Positions 6,411-10,566 of a stretch of 10,566 bases of DNA are shown piece after piece. The DNA lies in contig CAIYWM010000645.1 in NCBI GenBank assembly GCA_903929895.1, positions 1 to 10,566 on the forward strand. The letters run 5' to 3'. The notes beneath the pieces are model-generated. The model saw only the letters and a list, made by a program, of their open reading frames with translations. It was not told where the DNA came from and searched no databases. Position numbers and translations under genes: made by a program. The first letter of the stretch is position 1, and every line of letters starts with the position of its first letter. This DNA is from an uncultured Alphaproteobacteria bacterium. Lineage in GTDB: Bacteria; Pseudomonadota; Alphaproteobacteria; Reyranellales; Reyranellaceae.

Positions 6411-8731
6411 TATTCGGCGAGCACCGGTTCCTGGCTGGCCGGCGGCAGCGCGCCGCGCTCAGGCGGCAGGAAGGTGAAGACGAGCTTGGCGGTCTCGCCC
6501 GGCGCGTCGACGTCGACGCGCACCGTGCCGACGTCGGACAGCTTGCCGAACAGCACCTCCTCGGCCAGCGGCTTCTTCACGTATTCCTGGATCACACGGG
6601 CGAGCGGACGGGCCCCGAACAGCCGGTCGTAGCCCTTCTCCGCCAACCAGCGGCGCGCCCCGTCGGTCAGCTCGATGAAGACCTTGCGGTCGGCCAGTTG
6701 GACCTCGAGTTCGGCCACGAACTTGTCGACGACCCTGCCCATCGACTCGGGACCGAGGCTCGCGAACTTGATGATCGCGTCCAGGCGGTTCCGGAACTCG
6801 GGGGCGAACATGCGGTTGATCGCCTCGTTGTCCTCGTCGTGCCGCTGCTCGCGACCGAAACCCAGCGCGGGCTTGGCGATGTCGGCCGCGCCCGCATTGG
6901 TGGTCATGCAGAGGATGACGTTGCGGAAGTCCACCGTCCGGCCGTTATGGTCGGTAAGCTTGCCGTAATCCATCACCTGCAGCAGGACGTTGAAGACGTC
7001 CGGATGGGCCTTCTCGATCTCGTCGAACAGCACGACGCAATGGGGATGCTGGTTCACCTTGTCGGTGAGGAGGCCGCCCTGGTCGAAGCCGACATAGCCC
7101 GGCGGTGCACCGATCAGGCGCGAGACGCTGTGCCGCTCCATGTACTCCGACATGTCGAAACGGATGACCTCGAGACCGAGCAGGCGCGCAAGCTGGCGCG
7201 TCACCTCGGTCTTGCCGACGCCGGTGGGGCCAGCCAGCAGGTAGCTGCCGATCGGCTTCTCCGGCGACCTAAGACCCGCGCGGGCGAGCTTGATCGAGGC
7301 GGCGAGCTGATCGATCGCGTGATCCTGTCCGAACACGACGGTCTTGAGATCACGGTCGATGGTGCGCAGCAGCGCGGTGTCGTCCTTGGAGACGGCCTTC
7401 GGCGGAATGCGGGCGATCTTGGCGACGATGTCCTCGATGTCGGACACCTCGATCATCGTCTTGCGCTTGTCGGGCGCCACCAGCATCTGGGCCGCGCCGA
7501 CCTCGTCGATCACGTCGATCGCCTTGTCCGGCAGCTTGCGGTCGTGGATGTAGCGGGCCGACAGCTCGACAGCCGCCTTGATGGCGTCGTCGGTGAAGCT
7601 CACGTGATGGTGCTTCTCGTACACCGGCTTGAGGCCGCGCATGATTTCGACGGCGTCACTGATCGTGGGCTCCGGCACATCGATCTTCTGGAAGCGGCGG
7701 ACCAGCGCCCGGTCCTTTTCGAAGTAGTTGCGGTACTCCTTGTAGGTCGTCGAGCCGATGCAACGCAGGTCACCCGACTGCAGCGACGGCTTCAGCAGGT
7801 TCGACGCGTCCATCGAGCCACCTGAGGTCGCGCCGGCGCCGATGATCGTGTGTATCTCGTCGATGAAGAGCACCGAGTTCGGCTTCTTCTTGAGCTCGCC
7901 CAGGACGGCCTTGAGGCGCTCCTCGAAGTCGCCGCGATATCGCGTGCCGGCCAGCAGCGCGCCCATGTCGAGCGAGTAGATGATCGAATCCTTCAGGACC
8001 TCCGGCACCTCGCCATCGACGATCTTGCGGGCGAGGCCCTCGGCGATCGCCGTCTTGCCGACACCGGGCTCGCCGACATAGAGCGGGTTGTTCTTGGTGC
8101 GGCGGCACAGGACCTGGATGGTCCGCTCGACCTCGTGCTCACGGCCGATCAGCGGATCGACGCGGCCGTCCTTGGCCTTCTGGTTGAGATCGACGCAGTA
8201 GGCCGCCAACGCCTCGTTGCCCTGCTTGGCGGGGCTTTCGCCGCCGGCCTCCTCCTCCGAGCCGGCGACGCGGCGCGTGCGGGATCGGCCCGGCACCTTT
8301 GCCTTGCCGTGGCTGATGTAGTCGACCGCGTCGAGGCGCGTCATGCCCTGGTTCTCGAGGAACGAAACGGCGTGACTGTCGCGCTCGGAGAAGAGCGCCA
8401 CCAGCACGTTGGCGCCGGTCACCTCATTGCGGCCCGACGACTGCACGTGCACCGCGGCACGCTGGACCACGCGCTGGAAGCCCGCGGTCGGCAGTGGCTC
8501 GCTCTGGTTCTGGGTGATGATGCCCTTGAGACGATTGTCGACGAAGGTCTCGAGATCGTGGCGCAATCGATCGATGTCGACACCGCAGGCCTTGAGGACG
8601 GGTACCGCATCCTCATCCTCGGTCATCGCCAGCAGGAGATGTTCCAGCGTCGCGTATTCGTGGCGGCGTTCGCCGGCAAGTCCGAAGGCGCGATGCAGGG
8701 ACTTTTCGAGGTTCTTGGACAACATGGACAT
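6410..8731 (-). CDS. clpA: ClpA, AAA+ unfoldase subunit of the ClpAP protease
   Basis: ClpA unfolds protein substrates using ATP and threads them into the ClpP peptidase. The 773 residues match the usual length of about 750-770. The N-domain (about 1-143) docks ClpS. An acidic linker (about 157-170) follows. The first AAA+ module has Walker A GEPGVGKT (220-227), Walker B LFIDE (288-292), pore loop [10 protein letters not shown] (263-272) and arginines R345/R346. The second has Walker A GPTGVGKT (501-508), Walker B VLFDE (567-571), pore loop GYVGFDQGG (545-553), R647/R649 and sensor-2 GAR (706-708). The ClpP-docking tripeptide is LGF at 623-625. There is no coiled-coil middle domain, which excludes ClpB and ClpC. 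Start ATG 8731 is preceded by GAGG seven bases upstream, better placed than for the ATG two codons later. It lies 42 bases after clpS and overlaps the small downstream gene by one base. Confidence 0.98.
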   Translation of the reverse strand: MSMLSKNLEKSLHRAFGLAGERRHEYATLEHLLLAMTEDEDAVPVLKACGVDIDRLRHDLETFVDNRLKGIITQNQSEPLPTAGFQRVVQRAAVHVQSSGRNEVTGANVLVALFSERDSHAVSFLENQGMTRLDAVDYISHGKAKVPGRSRTRRVAGSEEEAGGESPAKQGNEALAAYCVDLNQKAKDGRVDPLIGREHEVERTIQVLCRRTKNNPLYVGEPGVGKTAIAEGLARKIVDGEVPEVLKDSIIYSLDMGALLAGTRYRGDFEERLKAVLGELKKKPNSVLFIDEIHTIIGAGATSGGSMDASNLLKPSLQSGDLRCIGSTTYKEYRNYFEKDRALVRRFQKIDVPEPTISDAVEIMRGLKPVYEKHHHVSFTDDAIKAAVELSARYIHDRKLPDKAIDVIDEVGAAQMLVAPDKRKTMIEVSDIEDIVAKIARIPPKAVSKDDTALLRTIDRDLKTVVFGQDHAIDQLAASIKLARAGLRSPEKPIGSYLLAGPTGVGKTEVTRQLARLLGLEVIRFDMSEYMERHSVSRLIGAPPGYVGFDQGGLLTDKVNQHPHCVVLFDEIEKAHPDVFNVLLQVMDYGKLTDHNGRTVDFRNVILCMTTNAGAADIAKPALGFGREQRHDEDNEAINRMFAPEFRNRLDAIIKFASLGPESMGRVVDKFVAELEVQLADRKVFIELTDGARRWLAEKGYDRLFGARPLARVIQEYVKKPLAEEVLFGKLSDVGTVRVDVDAPGETAKLVFTFLPPERGALPPASQEPVLAE

Positions 8732-8773
8732 CGAAACACCTCGACAGGAAAAACGAGTTACTCTCGGACGCCG

Positions 8774-9190
8774 TTACTCTTTCTCCAACGTGCACTGGAG
8801 AGGGTGCTGGTTCTTGCGGGCGTAATCCACCGTCTGCGTCACCTTGGTCTCGGCGATCTCGTAGGTGTAGACGCCGCAGACTCCCACGCCCTTCTGATGA
8901 ACGTGGAGCATGACCTCGGTCGCTTCTTCTCGATTCTTCTGGAAGATGTTCTGCAGAACGTCGACCACGAACTCCATCGGCGTGTAGTCGTCGTTCAGCA
9001 TCAGGACCTTGTACATCGACGGCTTCTTGGTGCGCGTGCGCGTGAGCGTCAGCGCGCCGGTACGGCCGTCGTCCTCACCTTCGCCATCGTCACGCCGTGG
9101 CGGCTGCTGCGGGGGCCCACCCGGCGGCTGTTGGGGCGGCTCGCCCGCTCCGCCGAGCCGCCATTCGCCTGCGTTGCGCAGAAAGTCCAT
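8774..9190 (-). CDS. clpS: ClpS, N-degron adaptor for ClpA, with long proline-rich N-terminal extension
   Basis: ClpS binds proteins with destabilising N-terminal residues and hands them to the ClpA N-domain. The core is residues about 54-138, with [16 protein letters not shown]. The N-degron pocket residues N66, D67 and H98 and gatekeeper M72 align with E. coli N34, D35, H66 and M40. Residues 1-53 are an unusually long extension. It has a duplicated PPQQPP (18-23 and 26-31) separated by GG, then an acidic stretch (34-41), and a threonine/arginine-rich run into the core. ATG 9190 is chosen because it lies downstream of the -10-like TATAAT and has GGAG, though 13 bases away. GTG 9220 would add ten cysteine- and aromatic-rich residues at the predicted transcription start. 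Adjacent clpA on the same strand confirms the identity and suggests the clpA-linked ClpS paralogue known in alphaproteobacteria. Confidence 0.96.
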   Translation of the reverse strand: MDFLRNAGEWRLGGAGEPPQQPPGGPPQQPPRRDDGEGEDDGRTGALTLTRTRTKKPSMYKVLMLNDDYTPMEFVVDVLQNIFQKNREEATEVMLHVHQKGVGVCGVYTYEIAETKVTQTVDYARKNQHPLQCTLEKE

Positions 9191-9226
9191 CGTCGTCGTC
9201 ACGCTCCAAAAACAACACACCCTCGA

Positions 9227-9259
9227 ATTATATAGGTAGCGTTACGGGTTCCGCTACCT
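9227..9259 (-). promoter_or_regulatory. clpS promoter: consensus -10 box with adjoining inverted repeat
   Basis: On the minus strand TATAAT (9232-9227) is a perfect -10 box, placing transcription start near 9220 and a leader of about 30 bases before ATG 9190. No TTGACA-like -35 exists at 16-18 bases spacing. That position is instead occupied by an 8-bp inverted repeat, AGGTAGCG (9234-9241) and CGCTACCT (9252-9259), with a 10-base spacer. The repeat overlaps the stop codon of the upstream gene (9254-9256). It could be an operator or activator site for clpSA, or a weak transcript-end hairpin. A T-run expected of an intrinsic terminator is missing. Confidence 0.45.
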
Positions 9260-9973
9260 CGGCCGCAGACCATCCTTTCCAACGACCAGCATCCACCGGT
9301 CAGCCCGGGCGCGGTCAATTGGAGCATTCCAGTCGCGGCGAAGCTCCGCAGGCTCCAGCTTGCGCGGCGGATTGACCGGGATCGGCACCTTGTCCCAAGA
9401 GAACAGCCTGGCCGAGAACTTCACGTTCACGAAGCCGTCAGTCGGATAGTGATAGGCTTGAAATCCCCAGACGCCGTTGCGGCACGAGGCGACGGTCCAC
9501 CAGAAGTCGTTGTCCGGCAGGCGCATTCCGTCCTTCGGCGGACCGAAGGCACGGCTCTCTTCCAGCAGCCCGAGGAGTTCCCGGGTTTCGTCCACGGTCA
9601 GAATGCGTTGGCCGCCCTTCATGCTCCAAGGGGCGAATATGTCTCTCGGATTCGAGATCAGCATGTTGGTGATGCCCGAGGTGGCATAACCCTGCCCCTC
9701 CAGCACCCCGATGTTCAGGCCGGCCACACCGTCGGGCTGAAGGTAGATGTCGTAGACGCGGACCTGCTCCTCCCAGAGGGCATTGTAGACGAGCCTGAGA
9801 CGACTCCGCCCGCCTGGCGCGCAGGCCGCCCGGATGTCGTTGGCGGCGACGAAGTCGAACCAGTGGAAGCTGCGCACGACCGGGAGGTCGACGTTACGGT
9901 CCGCCCGCTGCGCCATTGCGGGCGCCGCCGTGAGGGCACCCAAGGCTGCCAACGCCAGCAAAAAAGCCCTCAT
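9254..9973 (-). CDS. Secreted protein of unknown function
   Basis: I do not recognise a family. The 239-residue product starts with a clear Sec signal peptide: R2, a hydrophobic alanine/leucine core (3-18) and an AMA cleavage motif before Q22. The mature protein is therefore probably periplasmic or secreted. It has only two cysteines, C51 and C164, which could form a disulfide. It is rich in aromatics, with FHWFDF (36-41), a tryptophan pair at 158-159 in DNDFWWTVASC (154-164) and FQAYHYPTDGF (171-181). ATG 9973 is chosen because GGGAGG lies just upstream and it gives a clean signal peptide. ATG 10000 and TTG 10012 are in-frame alternatives that would add hydrophobic residues ahead of it. It ends 63 bases before clpS on the same strand, so it may be partly co-transcribed, but its export argues for an unrelated role. 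Confidence 0.8.
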   Translation of the reverse strand: MRAFLLALAALGALTAAPAMAQRADRNVDLPVVRSFHWFDFVAANDIRAACAPGGRSRLRLVYNALWEEQVRVYDIYLQPDGVAGLNIGVLEGQGYATSGITNMLISNPRDIFAPWSMKGGQRILTVDETRELLGLLEESRAFGPPKDGMRLPDNDFWWTVASCRNGVWGFQAYHYPTDGFVNVKFSARLFSWDKVPIPVNPPRKLEPAELRRDWNAPIDRARADRWMLVVGKDGLRPR

Positions 9974-10036
9974 CAAGCCTCCCAATGCGAACAGAAGCAT
10001 AATCCGAACCAACTAGGGCAGCAGAACGGCATGACC

Positions 10037-10079
10037 AAAGTTGCACCTGCCCACAAACTTTAGTAAAGTTACAGCAACT
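10037..10079. promoter_or_regulatory. Inverted and direct AAAGTT repeats in the divergent promoter region
   Basis: AACTTTA (10056-10062) and TAAAGTT (10064-10070) form a 15-bp inverted repeat around a single G. A third copy, AAAGTTGCA (10037-10045), repeats AAAGTTACA (10065-10073) directly with a 28-base offset. AGTTGC (10039-10044) and GCAACT (10074-10079) form an outer inverted pair. The cluster is AT-rich within GC-rich surroundings and lies between two divergent genes, which fits a shared regulator-binding site. I do not recognise the motif. No convincing -35/-10 pair is visible for either gene in the 162-base gap (9974-10135). A single GANTC methylation site occurs at 10106-10110. Confidence 0.45.
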
Positions 10080-10135
10080 GCTCATAACCTATTGGATGAG
10101 CACAAGAATCAGATTTCGCGTGTGGCGTATTCGCA

Positions 10136-10566
10136 ATGATTTTTCCCCTCAGGCGAATTGCGGTCGGCTTTTCCTGGCTGGCTGTCAGCATTCTTTTTCT
10201 TGGTGCCTCGCTCGCGCCATCCCCGGTTGACGCCCAGACCAATTCGAAGTCGGTGAAGCGCGCCGCGCCGCCCGCCAAGGCCCGAGCCAAGGCCTCCTCA
10301 CGCAATACCTCGTCGTCCTGGGTGGCTAATCCGGGCGTCACGGCAAAGGATGCCTACCTGATCGTCGACGCGACCAGCGGCCGCGAACTGGCCTCCGATC
10401 GCGCCGACGAACTTCGTCATCCAGCATCGGTCACTAAGCTGATGACGATCTACCTCACCTTCTCGGCTCTCGATTCTGGCCGGCTGTCGCTCGGCGACGG
10501 ACTTCCGGTGTCGGTCAATGCCCTGAATGCGCCGCCCACCAAGATGGGAATGACCCCAGGTGGGAC
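10136..10566 (+). CDS. D-alanyl-D-alanine carboxypeptidase family protein (peptidase S11), 5' part only
   Basis: Low-molecular-weight penicillin-binding proteins of this family remove the terminal D-alanine from peptidoglycan stem peptides in the periplasm. The first 143 residues are in the window. A signal peptide (about 1-33, arginines at 6-7, hydrophobic 8-27, likely cleavage after VDA 31-33) precedes a basic alanine/lysine/serine linker (38-62). The catalytic domain begins with AYLIVDATSGREL (73-85) and carries the active-site motif SVTK (98-101), with nucleophile S98 and K101, within HPASVTKLMT. The later SxN and KTG motifs lie past the end. ATG 10136 is the only in-frame start after the TGA at 10097, with no obvious ribosome-binding site. 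The linker between signal and domain is longer than in typical DacA, where the domain follows almost directly. The truncation is due to the window boundary. Confidence 0.92.
   Translation, partial: MIFPLRRIAVGFSWLAVSILFLGASLAPSPVDAQTNSKSVKRAAPPAKARAKASSRNTSSSWVANPGVTAKDAYLIVDATSGRELASDRADELRHPASVTKLMTIYLTFSALDSGRLSLGDGLPVSVNALNAPPTKMGMTPGG

Noticed and set aside
6698..7825. A 375-codon plus-strand frame opposite clpA
   Set aside because: It is antisense to both AAA+ modules of ClpA, has no plausible initiation signal and no domain pattern.
9218..9220. GTG at 9220 as the start of ClpS
   Set aside because: It sits at the predicted transcription start of the TATAAT promoter and would add cysteine- and aromatic-rich residues unlike other ClpS proteins. 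ATG 9190 is favoured, though the GGAG spacing is not ideal.
7850..9235. A 461-codon plus-strand frame across the clpS-clpA region
   Set aside because: It is antisense to two well-identified genes and its product has the D/H/R/A-rich, domain-free composition of a shadow frame.
10069..10341. A 90-codon minus-strand frame opposite the carboxypeptidase start
   Set aside because: It covers the promoter region and the signal peptide coding segment of a clear S11 peptidase and has no ribosome-binding site or family features.

Overview
The window is a stretch of GC-rich proteobacterial chromosome. The clpS-clpA pair, with a penicillin-binding-protein-type carboxypeptidase and a FemAB-like (PF04339) acyltransferase close by, together with the codon use, points to an alphaproteobacterium. 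I cannot place it more precisely from sequence alone. There is no sign of a plasmid, phage, insertion sequence, CRISPR array or RNA gene.

Positions 1-59 hold a rho-independent terminator that closes an upstream plus-strand unit. Positions 60-4998 are one plus-strand operon. It encodes a TetR/AcrR-type regulator, a periplasmic adaptor (HlyD/AcrA type) that overlaps the regulator by 4 bases, and an HAE1-type RND pump started 12 bases later. A perfect 14-bp palindrome sits at the 5' end of the regulator gene, just after a promoter-like sequence. This suggests that the regulator represses itself and the whole efflux operon. No outer-membrane channel gene is present, so the pump probably borrows a TolC-like channel encoded elsewhere. 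Next on the same strand, after a 55-base gap, is a FemAB-like acyltransferase (5054-6232).

Positions 6237-9190 are a minus-strand unit, clpS, then clpA, then an overlapping 57-residue two-helix membrane protein. It converges on the acyltransferase gene with only 4 bases between the stop codons. ClpS is the N-degron adaptor and ClpA the AAA+ unfoldase that feeds ClpP, which is not in this window. The role of the small membrane protein is unknown. Upstream of clpS, also on the minus strand, is a secreted protein of unknown function (9254-9973). A divergent control region (9974-10135) with a 15-bp inverted repeat separates it from a plus-strand D-Ala-D-Ala carboxypeptidase-type gene that runs off the end of the window.

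Most of the content is conserved housekeeping or efflux machinery, and I do not see a clearly new multi-gene system. The points most worth a second look are the small membrane gene fused translationally to clpA, the long proline-rich N-terminal extension of ClpS, the operator-like palindrome at the start of the regulator gene, and the palindrome in the divergent promoter region.
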